20,279 nucleotides of DNA from Chara braunii (Eukaryota > Streptophyta > Charophyceae > Charales > Characeae). Location of the stretch: the NCBI GenBank assembly GCA_003427395.1, contig BFEA01000606.1, positions 1 to 20,279 of the forward strand. The letters run 5' to 3'. Positions 13,307-20,279 of this stretch are shown here, piece by piece; positions within the stretch are counted from its first letter, which is position 1; each line of letters opens with the position of its first letter. The translations under genes and the position numbers were made by a program. Below the pieces are notes generated by a model, which worked only from the letters and a program-made list of their open reading frames with translations, searched no databases and had not been told where the DNA came from.

Positions 13307-13418
13307 TCGGGCTCTCGCATTGGGGGACCATTCCTACTCCTTTCCACAAAGGTATTCATCCTTCAACTCTGAAGGCTTTGTGGAAAAAGGAGTAGGAATG
13401 GTCCCCCAATCGGGCTCT
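13307..13418. mobile_element. Foldback element flanked by 9-base direct repeats
   Basis: Arms at 13319-13351 and 13376-13410 are inverted repeats (ATTGGGGGACCATTCCTACT at the outer edge) that match throughout except for two extra T bases in the right arm. The spacer is only 24 bases. TCGGGCTCT occurs at 13307-13315 and again at 13410-13418, which may be an 8-9 base target duplication as in hAT-type insertions; the left copy is separated from the arm by CGC. A structured-RNA hairpin is the alternative reading. Confidence 0.65.
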
Positions 13419-13475
13419 GCCAGTACACAGGCCCATCCTTGTAAGAAATTGGAGGTTGTCAACTCTGAAGCTTTG

Positions 13476-13515
13476 GGGCTACCGGGCTAATGGGCTACTG
13501 GGCTACTGGGCTACT
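13476..13515. repeat. 8-base tandem repeat, five units
   Basis: GGGCTACC, GGGCTAAT, then three GGGCTACT units in direct succession. Confidence 0.9.
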
Positions 13516-14294
13516 GGAAGACAACGGCTGCTGGTGCCTGGCAAAAAAGACAAAACGTGTGCAGCTGGCGATTGAAAACAGCTTGCCGCGCAATGCCGCC
13601 CCTGCAGGCCCGGGTGTACTGCTGATTCAACAGCCTGCAAGTTTCAACATCTCCACATGTTTCAGACTCAGTCTACTACCGGTAGGGGGTAGGTGAAAGA
13701 TAGGTGATGTGAGCAAAGCTTCCCTAGTAGTCCTGTTATTGGACGCTCATCTATTGGTTGGGGGGGAGCATTACCTGCTGGAAAACGGGTCCAGCGAAGG
13801 GCTTACGTGTTGAGTACTCGTGTGTGCGTTTCAGAAATCCTAAGAAACCTTTTTGTCAAGAATGTAAACAGATATGGCAATGGATAACAATAGAAGTACG
13901 GTTTTGGTAATTATCAATGCTCTGGTTTGTTCCCCTTTTAGCTGAGAGGCGAAACACTGGACCCAGATTCCAAGAAAGCGACGCCCACAGGACGACTGCC
14001 GGGGACCAACACAGTGCACAGATCTCTGAAGAGGGTCTACAAGTGATATTAACAGATTAGTTGGGAGTATCATAGTGCAGATTTCCCATTACAGGCACTC
14101 CGGAATCAGCAGGGCATACTGCAACCAGCCAATGTGTGAACATGACAATTCGTTCATCCCTGGTCTTCTACTGGGACGCTGGACTCGCTATCCAGCAGGT
14201 GTAAGGGGTCCAGCAGGTGGTGCCCCCACCGATGGACGGGGCCTTCGACGCAAGGTCCACTTAACGGGGATGCTCTTACCAACGCGGTAAGTGA
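13516..14294. other. No gene seen
   Basis: Mixed-composition DNA with short frames in all registers and no recognised repeat, RNA gene or domain. Confidence 0.55.
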
Positions 14295-14405
14295 CTACCG
14301 TCTTCCCCCGAACATAACGCACCCTTAAAATGAATGTATACAAGTTATATTTCCGGCCAGATACCGCCAAAATGAGGGTGCGTTGTGTTCGGGGGAAGAC
14401 GGTAG
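14295..14405 (+). mobile_element. Short terminal-inverted-repeat element (MITE-like), copy A
   Basis: This is a 111-base element whose outer 31 bases at each end are inverted repeats with one mismatch (CTACCGTCTTCCCCCGAAC at the edge). The interior is short and AT-rich and cannot encode a transposase. If the ends are taken as CCGTC...GACGG, TA flanks both sides, which fits a Tc1/mariner-type 2-base target duplication; the superfamily is inferred. An A-rich run follows within 35 bases. A reverse-orientation copy lies at 19667-19774. Confidence 0.85.
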
Positions 14406-15154
14406 CCTGCAGTGAAGCAAAAACACAAAAAAAAAACGGAAAAAAAAAAAAAAAAAAAAACACAGCGTCATTATGTCCATCAAGCATTGGGCACTTGTTT
14501 ACCACAACGACAACATCATGGACACCAGCGGCTGATGGTAAACGTCTGTTGGGCTTTTAGCAGTGGGGTTGCTACCGTTACTCCTCCCATGCCCTGCTCT
14601 GTTTTTCTGTGGAGTTGTGGGGTGGGGGAGTGTGTGGGGGATCGGTTTCTCGGCGCAGGGGTTGCTTGGCTGGGTGCGGTTTGCATCTCTTTCGTAGCTG
14701 AGCACTATTCTACCTTATTCCTGGGGGATCAGCGGTTATGGCGCCAAGGGGTGGGATAGTCGGGGAGAAAACGGGGTGAGTTTCAGTGGGGTTGAGCTAC
14801 TCCTACGCTGCTCTGGCTTATAGTGGGATTTGTGGATCAATCAGGAGGGGAGGAAGTAGGTGTTGCGTTTGATAGTTTAATCCACGTCCCCAAGTCACCC
14901 CGATGCTGGGTGGTAGCTTGCTTTCGTTGGCAAACGCTGGCCCGCACGATCTCACTGGAAGGGGGCTGGCGGCTGTTCTTTGTTCACCTTTCGCCCTCCC
15001 CCAGCCCCCTCTCATTTCTCCCTCGTGTTCCAGTTTTTACTAGGAGGAGCTGGCTGTGGGCTGTCTCTCCATCATAACATCCGATTGGATTCGCATAACA
15101 CTGCATGTCATCGAATTGATATGGGGGACGCAATTGAATTCCATCGGAGTTTAT
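14406..15154. other. No gene seen; A-rich runs then GC-richer DNA
   Basis: Two A-runs (about 14428-14461) follow the element at 14295. The remainder has G-rich stretches, and frames of under 120 codons give low-complexity peptides. Confidence 0.55.
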
Positions 15155-15295
15155 TTGATTTGATTGGATTGGATTGGATTGGATTGGATTTGTTCTAATC
15201 TGATTTGTTCTGATTTGTGATATGATTAGTTCTGATTTGTGATATGATTTGTTCTGATTTGTGATATGATTTGTTCTGATTTGTGATTTGTGATA
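15155..15295. repeat. GATTG pentanucleotide array plus 22-base minisatellite
   Basis: 15155-15191 is built of GATTG units. 15207-15295 holds three full 22-base units starting GTTCTGATTTGTGATATGAT and a shortened fourth. Both share TGATTTG, suggesting that the longer unit grew from the shorter. Confidence 0.9.
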
Positions 15296-15707
15296 TCGTC
15301 CACCCATAAGAAGGGGAAGAGGAAAGACTGCTAAAAAGTGTACCGCACGATCATCAGCACAAGTCACATAGATTGACCCGCACAGTCCGCAGAATCCTCA
15401 AAAAACACGCTGCGAGGCAGAATGAAGACTGTCTCTAGCCTCTCGATCGGCACCTCGGACCGTAACGGTCTCTAAGATCAGCGATCCAAAAATCACGCAG
15501 TTAAGAAAAGGACAAAAAAAAAGAACATCTTTTGTTGATGAGCCCCGACGTCAGAGGTGGGCATGTTGCAGTTTCATTGGCCGAACATTTTCACGCTCAT
15601 ACCTGCGTCCAGGGACGCAGGCAAGAAGCTGCTTTTTTGTTCTGTCCATTCCAGAAAAGTTAGATGTCCAGAGAACGGAACTTGGTCGAGAAAACGGCCA
15701 GGTTCAA
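15296..15707. other. No gene seen
   Basis: Mixed sequence with an A-run near 15514; no reading frame, RNA gene or repeat that I can support. Confidence 0.5.
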
Positions 15708-15741
15708 ACTTTCTTGCCACGCCCACTTTCTTGCCACGCCC
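15708..15741. repeat. 17-base direct duplication
   Basis: ACTTTCTTGCCACGCCC occurs twice head to tail. Confidence 0.95.
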
Positions 15742-15773
15742 ATAGCATCCGTAGAACCTCGCCCTCAGACACC

Positions 15774-15910
15774 TACCCTGGTGCAATTTTATCTCTTTTT
15801 TTACCCTGGTGCAATTTTCTCTCTTTATTTACCCTGGTGCAAATTTCTCTCTTATTATACCCTGGTGCAAATTTCTCTTTTTATACCCTGGTGCAATGTT
15901 TTTGTTTAGG
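15774..15910. repeat. 28-base minisatellite, five units
   Basis: TACCCTGGTGCAA starts at 15774, 15802, 15830, 15858 and 15884, each followed by a T-rich pyrimidine stretch (TTTCTCTCTTTATT type). The 13-base core is invariant in all five units while the pyrimidine part varies. Confidence 0.95.
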
Positions 15911-16138
15911 GTTTGCGATTTTTAGCCTCCAACATAGCGCGCTAAGAAAGAGCGAAAGCCAAAAAAGAAAAGAGGCAGAGCTAAGGGGAACGGACAGTCC
16001 GCCAACTCGGCAACCATACCACTAAGCACCTCCTCACATTAGGACATTTTCGACTAATCTAGGAGGCAATCATCGTCAGAGAGATCCAGGACCTCCGTGA
16101 TTCTGGGCTGAAGCATGCGAAAAGATCTCACTGCGTAA

Positions 16139-16260
16139 GGGCCTCGCTCCACTACTGACCACATGCAGAAAAAACAAAAAACTAAGGCGATGTATGTTAC
16201 GTGTTCTAGCGGAAGATTCATCCTCATTTTGCACCTTTGGTGAGTACTGGAGCGAGGCCC
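16139..16260. mobile_element. Hairpin / terminal-inverted-repeat element, copy 1
   Basis: The 23-base ends (GGGCCTCGCTCCACTACTGA and its right-hand partner) are inverted repeats with two mismatches around a 76-base interior. The interior is shared with 16350-16458, including GGCGATGTA, AGCGGAAGAT and TTTGCAC. It has no coding capacity. TA-containing flanks (GTAA left, TATG right) might be a short target duplication, but this is uncertain. Confidence 0.65.
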
Positions 16261-16349
16261 TATGTATTCCCCGAGAAGATATCCCAAACGATTGATGCCG
16301 AGACACAGCTGGGCCTCTGTGCTTCAGAGAAATCAGATGTGGACATTGT

Positions 16350-16458
16350 GCCTCGCTGCACGACTCTCCACAAGCACAAAAGACAAAATATGGCGATGTA
16401 CCTTTCCATGTTCCAGCGGAAGATCCTGTTTCATTTGCACATTTGGAGAGTCCTCGCC
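16350..16458. mobile_element. Hairpin element, copy 2 (diverged, right end eroded)
   Basis: This is a diverged direct repeat of 16139-16260. The left end GCCTCGCTGCACGACTCTCCA pairs with a right end TGGAGAGTC that then departs from the model. The interior shares GGCGATGTAC, CAGCGGAAGAT and CATTTGCAC with copy 1. The two copies are about 90 bases apart in the same orientation. Confidence 0.55.
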
Positions 16459-17155
16459 ATTACTTAGGGTATGAGATCTACGTGTGTATTGTGCAAGAAA
16501 ACAGAGCGGTCACCAACGAGCCTACCTCAGTTGCTACACCCAAGAACTGTTGAATTACAGACCCATGTTCAAATCCACACGACGGACCAGATGAATGAAA
16601 CAATATTCCAGGAAGGGGGGGGGGGGGGGGGGGGGGGGGGGAGGGAAGAATAGAAATCGGTCGACCTTTTCGACATCTCCAAGAAACATATATATTACAA
16701 ACGAGTCTGAGAACGAGCTGCCTTTCTTCGAGGACATAATGCGGCAGAACGTGATAAATTTATACACATCAACGTCTGGCCGCTATTCCGACCAGATACA
16801 TACGCAACTCTTCAGTAAAGTGCAAGAATGCCCTGCGCGCCGCAATTCCNCCACCAATTCCGCAGGCAGATGTAGCCGCCGTAATTTGAACCAGGTCAGT
16901 AACCGTCTTCCACGAATCAAAAAAAAAAGATTCATAGATTTTATGAGTAGTTTCAGAAAAGGTAATTATTAAAAAAAAAAAAGAAAAAAAAAAAAGAAAA
17001 GGTAATTCAAAGATGACCAAGTACAAAGGCACATTTTGGTAATTGTACACCTACTTCAGACTTTCAGCCGTATCTGTACGGATACCCAGTGTATGTGCGT
17101 TTGACACAGACAAACGAACAGCTAAGGGGTCCCGACCTTGCGTCCTGATCAAACC
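16459..17155. other. No supported gene; G27 run and A-rich tract
   Basis: A 27-base G run (16615-16641) and interrupted A-runs (16971-17000) dominate. Between them a frame of about 100 codons after the G run stays open (containing NIYITNESENELPFFEDIM) and includes an N at 16850. It looks mildly protein-like but has no recognised family and no start outside the G run. Confidence 0.45.
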
Positions 17156-17490
17156 GTGACCAAACAGACATACTGAGGTCATACTCCACTTATTTTTGAG
17201 AGAAAACTCTTTTCTTTCCTGAACAAACGTGACCAAACAGACACAACACTGAGGCTTATCACTTATTTTTGGATGTCATTGCGGCCAGATACATCCAGGT
17301 CTGGCGGTACATGTGATCAGATACATTAAAGACAGTGCTAGTGTGAATACTGAGGCCATACTCACACAACACTTATCCACTTTTTTCGGATGTAATTGCG
17401 GCCAGATACATCCAGTCTGACGTTAAAGGTGGTTAGATATATTAAAGATAGTGCTAGTGTGAATATGCCCTGAGAGAACTCTTTTCGACA
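17156..17490. repeat. Nested ~117-base tandem repeat
   Basis: GGATGTMATTGCGGCCAGAT and AGTGCTAGTGTGAATA recur 117 bases apart (17271 and 17388). GACCAAACAGACA recurs at 17157 and 17230. The first, short unit runs CACTTATTTTT directly into GAGAGAAAACTCTTTT, whereas the last unit has the ~85-base GGATGT...ATGCCCT segment between the same two motifs. Confidence 0.75.
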
Positions 17491-17582
17491 AATGATGTTT
17501 CTCGAGAACACCACGTATCATGCTATCCCGCTTCATCCGTATCCTCACAGTCCAACCCTCTGCACTCTTCATCCCCGCCGCA

Positions 17583-17585
<3 letters not shown>

Positions 17586-17631
<46 letters not shown>
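17586..17631. repeat. (CT)23 microsatellite
   Basis: Perfect CT run on the plus strand, followed by GGG and the dispersed repeat at 17635. Confidence 0.98.
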
Positions 17632-17633
<2 letters not shown>

Positions 17634-17634
17634 G

Positions 17635-17692
17635 TTGTCATAAGCACTATACACTCAAAAAAGCATGACTGTGCCATACTGTTTCGTCGGTG
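17635..17692. repeat. Dispersed repeat following a CT array, copy 2
   Basis: Partner of 9678-9736 in the same orientation and in the same position relative to a CT array. Confidence 0.8.
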
Positions 17693-18083
17693 TGTGTGTC
17701 TGAATATCACACTACAATACATTTCGTTTCCAACCTCTCCTTCACAAACAAATGAACAGCGTAAAGAACGAACCTAAAACCTCTGAACCAAACTCTGCTG
17801 ATGCGGGCACACGTTAAGTCCAAAACGAAAAGAACAAAGACAAACCCATGTCCTCAGAGAGAGAGTTTAGGATCGGGTGGGTAAAAGCCAATTTTTGTGC
17901 AGTGTTACAAAGAGAAAGAGGCGTTGTGCACTCCCGGATGAAAAAGAGGCGAGTGGTTAGGGGCGAGACCACTCCATCGTCCACGGTCTGCTCTCCGAAC
18001 CCCATCTGCTGTCTAGCGTGTGATTACCCGAGCCCAGCTTTCCAACCCTAATCGGTCGCCTAGCTTCCATCGGACAGGGCATG

Positions 18084-18085
<2 letters not shown>
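17693..18085. other. No gene seen
   Basis: Mixed non-coding sequence between two CT arrays; short frames only. Confidence 0.55.

Positions 18086-18165
<80 letters not shown>
18086..18165. repeat. (CT)40 microsatellite
   Basis: 80-base perfect CT run, preceded by ACAGGGCATGAC. Confidence 0.98.
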
Positions 18166-18168
<3 letters not shown>

Positions 18169-18762
18169 GCGCCCCAGTGCATTGGATTTAATTATCATCA
18201 AGTGCTCACGCAAGAATTGATCGCCACGAACCCAACTCACGATTCGACTAGTAGCATCCTCACAACTCTGTAAGCATATTTCAGACAGCAACAAACCAGG
18301 ATCGCGATGTGGCGCTTCACTAATGACGTAATTACTACGTTCTGTGATCACCTCCTACAACCCCACGGCGTCTGACAACAAATCCATCGTACATGACTCC
18401 AATGACAGCTCCATACAACGCGTAACTACAGCCCGCGCACAACAGACAAGACGCAAAATAGCTAACATGCACGATAAAGAAACACGCAACACAGAACAGA
18501 AGCACAATAGGGAACTCAAGCTCAACAGAAAACTCGGAAATTAGCGCACGACCACATTGGAGAACCGCAAAAATGAGAAGATCACTCTAGAAGATCAAAT
18601 TCGCTCTGCGGGGAAGATCATTGTCAAGAAACACAGCGTACTCACTTATCACAACCCTTGCGCTCCAGAGTTGAGGCAGTTCAGCTTTCCACTGAATTCA
18701 CATCCAGAGCCAACGGTCCAGCGTGCAACATCAGGTGAGACAAATATCCATGAATGTACAGG
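18166..18762. other. Downstream flank of H2B, no gene seen
   Basis: A-rich on the plus strand with short Lys/Asn-rich frames. No second histone gene or obvious purine-rich U7-binding element was recognised on the H2B strand. Confidence 0.5.
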
Positions 18763-18780
18763 TGGTGTTAAAAAACACCA
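18763..18780 (-). promoter_or_regulatory. Histone mRNA 3' stem-loop (SLBP-type)
   Basis: On the H2B strand a perfect 7-bp stem (TGGTGTT / AACACCA) encloses a four-T loop and is followed by CC. This gives GGTGTT-TTTT-AACACC-ACC, located 50 bases after the H2B stop codon. The classic replication-dependent histone 3' element has a 6-bp stem starting GG, a closing T-A pair, a four-base T-rich loop and a trailing ACC. All of these are present; the only departure is a G-C fourth pair where a pyrimidine-purine pair is usual. Such elements bind SLBP and replace the poly(A) tail in animals and volvocine green algae. No clear purine-rich U7-type element follows. The role is inferred from form and position. 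Confidence 0.8.
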
Positions 18781-18830
18781 TGAATTGTAAGCGACGCGAG
18801 TAAAGAAGGCGGCGCAGCATGAGGAGAAGC

Positions 18831-19208
18831 TCAAGCACTTGTGAACTTCGTGACAGCCTTGGTTCCCTCCGACACGGCATGCTTTGCCAGCTCACCAGGT
18901 AGAATAAGCCGCACAGCAGTCTGAATTTCCCGAGACGTGATAGTTGGCTTCTTGTTGTACCTTGCCAGCCTTGACGACTCCGCTGCCAACTTCTCAAAAA
19001 TGTCGTTCACAAAGCTGTTCATGATGCTCATCGCCTTGCTCGATATACCAGTGTCAGGATGAACCTGCTTCAGAACCTTGTAGATGTACATCTTGTACGT
19101 CTCGGTCGACTTCTTTACTCTCTTCTTCTTGCCGCCCTCCTTCACCACCTTCTTCTCCGCCTTGACGGGCTTCTTCTCCGCCTTCTTCGCTGCTTCCTTC
19201 GGCGCCAT
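18831..19208 (-). CDS. H2B: Histone H2B, green-lineage type, intronless
   Basis: Core histone H2B pairs with H2A in the nucleosome octamer and packages nuclear DNA. The 125-residue protein has a Lys-rich tail (residues 2-33, with repeated KAEKK/KK motifs), then the histone fold from about Tyr38 to Thr120, containing [18 protein letters not shown] (43-60), a plant-type [18 protein letters not shown] (79-96) and [17 protein letters not shown] (103-119). Lys121, in AVTKF, is the equivalent of the conserved C-terminal monoubiquitination site. The length is close to animal H2B and shorter than many land-plant H2Bs, whose tails are longer. The start is the ATG at 19208. A GTG two codons upstream keeps the frame open but is not a eukaryotic start. 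Third positions are mostly G or C, unlike the surrounding DNA. The single uninterrupted frame, promoter boxes and 3' stem-loop indicate a replication-dependent gene. No H2A, H3 or H4 gene is visible nearby. Confidence 0.97.
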   Translation of the reverse strand: MAPKEAAKKAEKKPVKAEKKVVKEGGKKKRVKKSTETYKMYIYKVLKQVHPDTGISSKAMSIMNSFVNDIFEKLAAESSRLARYNKKPTITSREIQTAVRLILPGELAKHAVSEGTKAVTKFTSA

Positions 19209-19380
19209 AGCCACAAGTCAACAAGTCTACTGGTACGAAACTGCCAGAAGAAAGAGGTACAGGCGCCTCAATCGACCGATGCCAAAATCGTAGTACGACG
19301 AACACTGCGCAGACGCAATTACCTTTCAACAGCCACCTGAAAAAGCACAAATGAACGTTGAGATCAGAGCAACACGCAGA

Positions 19381-19387
19381 ATATATA
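19381..19387 (-). promoter_or_regulatory. TATA box of the H2B gene
   Basis: TATATAT on the minus strand lies about 172 bases upstream of the H2B ATG and about 28 bases downstream of a CCAAT box. This is normal core-promoter geometry and would place the transcription start near 19350 and give a 5' UTR of roughly 140 bases. The start site itself is inferred. Confidence 0.7.
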
Positions 19388-19391
19388 GCGG

Positions 19392-19399
19392 CCGCCAAA
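19392..19399 (-). promoter_or_regulatory. E2F-like site between CCAAT and TATA
   Basis: TTTGGCGG on the minus strand fits the plant E2F consensus WTTSSCSS. It lies between the CCAAT and TATA boxes and would link expression to S phase. An 8-base degenerate match alone is weak; its position supports it. Confidence 0.4.
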
Positions 19400-19415
19400 A
19401 TGCTGCTCGACGCTG

Positions 19416-19420
19416 ATTGG
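19416..19420 (-). promoter_or_regulatory. CCAAT box, proximal, H2B promoter
   Basis: CCAAT on the minus strand lies 28 bases upstream of the TATA box, the expected position for an NF-Y-type element in a replication-dependent histone promoter. Confidence 0.6.
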
Positions 19421-19561
19421 CTGTTCCGGCGCGCACAGGATCGATCGCGGGCGAGGACTCGCCGCGCGGCACTTTTTTTCGTGGCCCAAAAGAAAAATGG
19501 GCGAGCTGCGAAAATTTCAGGTTTTGAAGACTGGAAACGGGCGCGAGTTGGGAGCCCGCCG

Positions 19562-19569
19562 TTTCCCGC
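19562..19569 (+). promoter_or_regulatory. E2F consensus site, distal H2B promoter
   Basis: TTTCCCGC is an exact core E2F motif, about 175 bases upstream of the H2B TATA box. E2F sites act in either orientation. Binding is inferred. Confidence 0.45.
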
Positions 19570-19594
19570 GGCATGGCGGAGTGTCCAGGGGCCG

Positions 19595-19599
19595 ATTGG
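19595..19599 (-). promoter_or_regulatory. CCAAT box, distal
   Basis: This is a second CCAAT on the minus strand, about 180 bases upstream of the first. It lies between short inverted segments (TGTCC...GGGACA) and could belong to the H2B promoter or to a divergent promoter. A five-base motif is weak evidence. Confidence 0.3.
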
Positions 19600-19666
19600 T
19601 GCGTTGGCCCTCTCCTGGGACAGGGGACCGGGCACTACTAAAATAGCACTGTTTGCTACGCTCCTC

Positions 19667-19774
19667 CCGTCTTCCCCCGAACACAACGCACCCTTATTCT
19701 GGCGGTATCTGGCCGCGAATATAGCTTGTATACATTCATTTTTAGGGTGAATTATGTTCGGGGGAAGACGGTAG
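19667..19774 (-). mobile_element. Short terminal-inverted-repeat element (MITE-like), copy B
   Basis: The ends read CCGTCTTCCCCCGAACA inward and TGTTCGGGGGAAGACGG outward, and the ~30-base arms are near-perfect inverted repeats. It matches 14295-14405 in reverse orientation, with about 8 mismatches over about 108 bases, including the shared core motif GGCCAGATACCGCCA. It has no coding capacity. The right end continues as TAGC and the left edge has TC in place of TA, so the target duplication is unclear; CTCCT occurs close to both edges. It sits about 70 bases upstream of the distal H2B CCAAT box. Confidence 0.8.
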
Positions 19775-20263
19775 CCTCCTATAGTGATGTGCGACGCTGT
19801 TTCCGCATTTGAGAAGTTCGGTTTTTGTTTCGAGATCCAGTTTGGTGAGGCGCGCAAGTGGCAATCAGGAGGTTGTGGGTTCGAGACTGCGGTGCATTTA
19901 GTTCGCAGCCCTTACTTATTAGCTCGACGAATTGGGAGGACCTTGGCTGATGTTGTCGGCTGCTATGCAGCGACAATATTGGCCATCAGACACCGCCATA
20001 TGGGTTGGGGGGGGTAGGGGGAGGTGCAGTGACTGGCCATTGCTGGGCGCTAGCACCGCCGATTACCCCCATCGGCAATGCCTGCCCACCCCTCGTCACC
20101 GTGATGAGGGACTGGTACAGCCTTGCTCTCGGCCCACAGCTGGGGAGAGATCCGGGTTGGTTGGTGTTCCCCCGTACTATAAATAGACTAGTGAGAGGAT
20201 GAGATAGATGCGTACCACCAAGAAAGATGAAATAGACTGAGAGAAGAATATAGATTACTTTTG
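19775..20263. other. Right flank; hairpin and TATA-like motif, no gene seen
   Basis: It contains an imperfect hairpin at 19947-19989 (CTGATG, TTGTCG, CTGC arms pairing with GCAG, CGACAA, CATCAG) and TATAAATAG at 20178-20186 on the plus strand. That could be a core promoter reading rightward out of the window, but no coding sequence follows before the end. Confidence 0.4.
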
Positions 20264-20279
20264 AAAAAAAAAAAAAAAA
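20264..20279. repeat. Poly-A scaffold edge
   Basis: Sixteen A bases end the window. Confidence 0.9.

Noticed and set aside
14984-15367. 127-codon minus-strand frame with Gln-Ser-Asn repeats
   Set aside because: It is a translation of the GATTG and 22-base tandem arrays.
15774-15910. CRISPR-like array
   Set aside because: The spacers are similar T-rich pyrimidine tracts of about 13-15 bases, not unique sequences, and the genome is eukaryotic.
19209-19214. GTG two codons upstream as the H2B start
   Set aside because: Eukaryotic H2B starts with ATG followed by Ala-Pro-Lys; the ATG at 19208 gives exactly MAPK.
19054-19857. 267-codon minus-strand frame overlapping H2B
   Set aside because: Its end reads the H2B gene in the wrong frame (Glu/Gly-rich shadow), and it crosses the TATA box, CCAAT boxes and the MITE-like element.
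19878-19888. GGTTCGAGACT as a tRNA or SINE B box
   Set aside because: The flanking bases do not form a T-arm stem and no A box lies at a suitable distance.

Overview
This window looks like a whole short scaffold from a repeat-rich eukaryotic nuclear genome. It begins with a T homopolymer, ends with an A homopolymer and carries seven scattered single N bases. The one confident gene is an intronless histone H2B on the minus strand near the right end. Its protein has the green-lineage H2B signature: a KAEKK-type tail, then the [18 protein letters not shown] and AVTKFTSA segments, which places the source in Viridiplantae. The mRNA appears to end in a metazoan/green-alga-type histone stem-loop, which land-plant histone mRNAs lack. 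Together with the large amount of repeat DNA, this suggests a streptophyte alga (for example a Chara-like charophyte). That organism call is inference.

Layout. 1-2240: GC-moderate non-coding DNA with two blocks of a degenerate ~57-base minisatellite. 2241-3690: an AT-rich imperfect tandem duplication, then unassigned DNA. 3700-9000: a visibly AT-rich tract with two minus-strand stretches of frameshifted, coding-like sequence (3894-4290 and 7325-8476), a 162-base tandem duplication, homopolymers and the first CT/CA microsatellites. 9000-12500: long CT and GT microsatellites, a repeated 73-base segment, and a 234-base terminal-inverted-repeat element. 13300-17500: a foldback element with flanking 9-base direct repeats, several minisatellites (8, 22 and 28 base units), a second inverted-repeat element, a pair of related hairpin elements and a nested ~117-base tandem repeat. 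17580-18170: two more CT arrays. 18763-19600: the H2B gene with 3' stem-loop, TATA box, CCAAT boxes and E2F-like sites. 19667-19774: an inverted-orientation copy of the element at 14295-14405, just upstream of the H2B promoter.

The H2B parts form a coherent replication-dependent histone unit: S-phase-type promoter, intronless reading frame and stem-loop 3' end. Nothing else in the window forms a recognisable pathway or multi-gene system. The rest is non-coding or transposon-derived DNA, described below from its visible structure only. Percent identities and alignments were made by eye.
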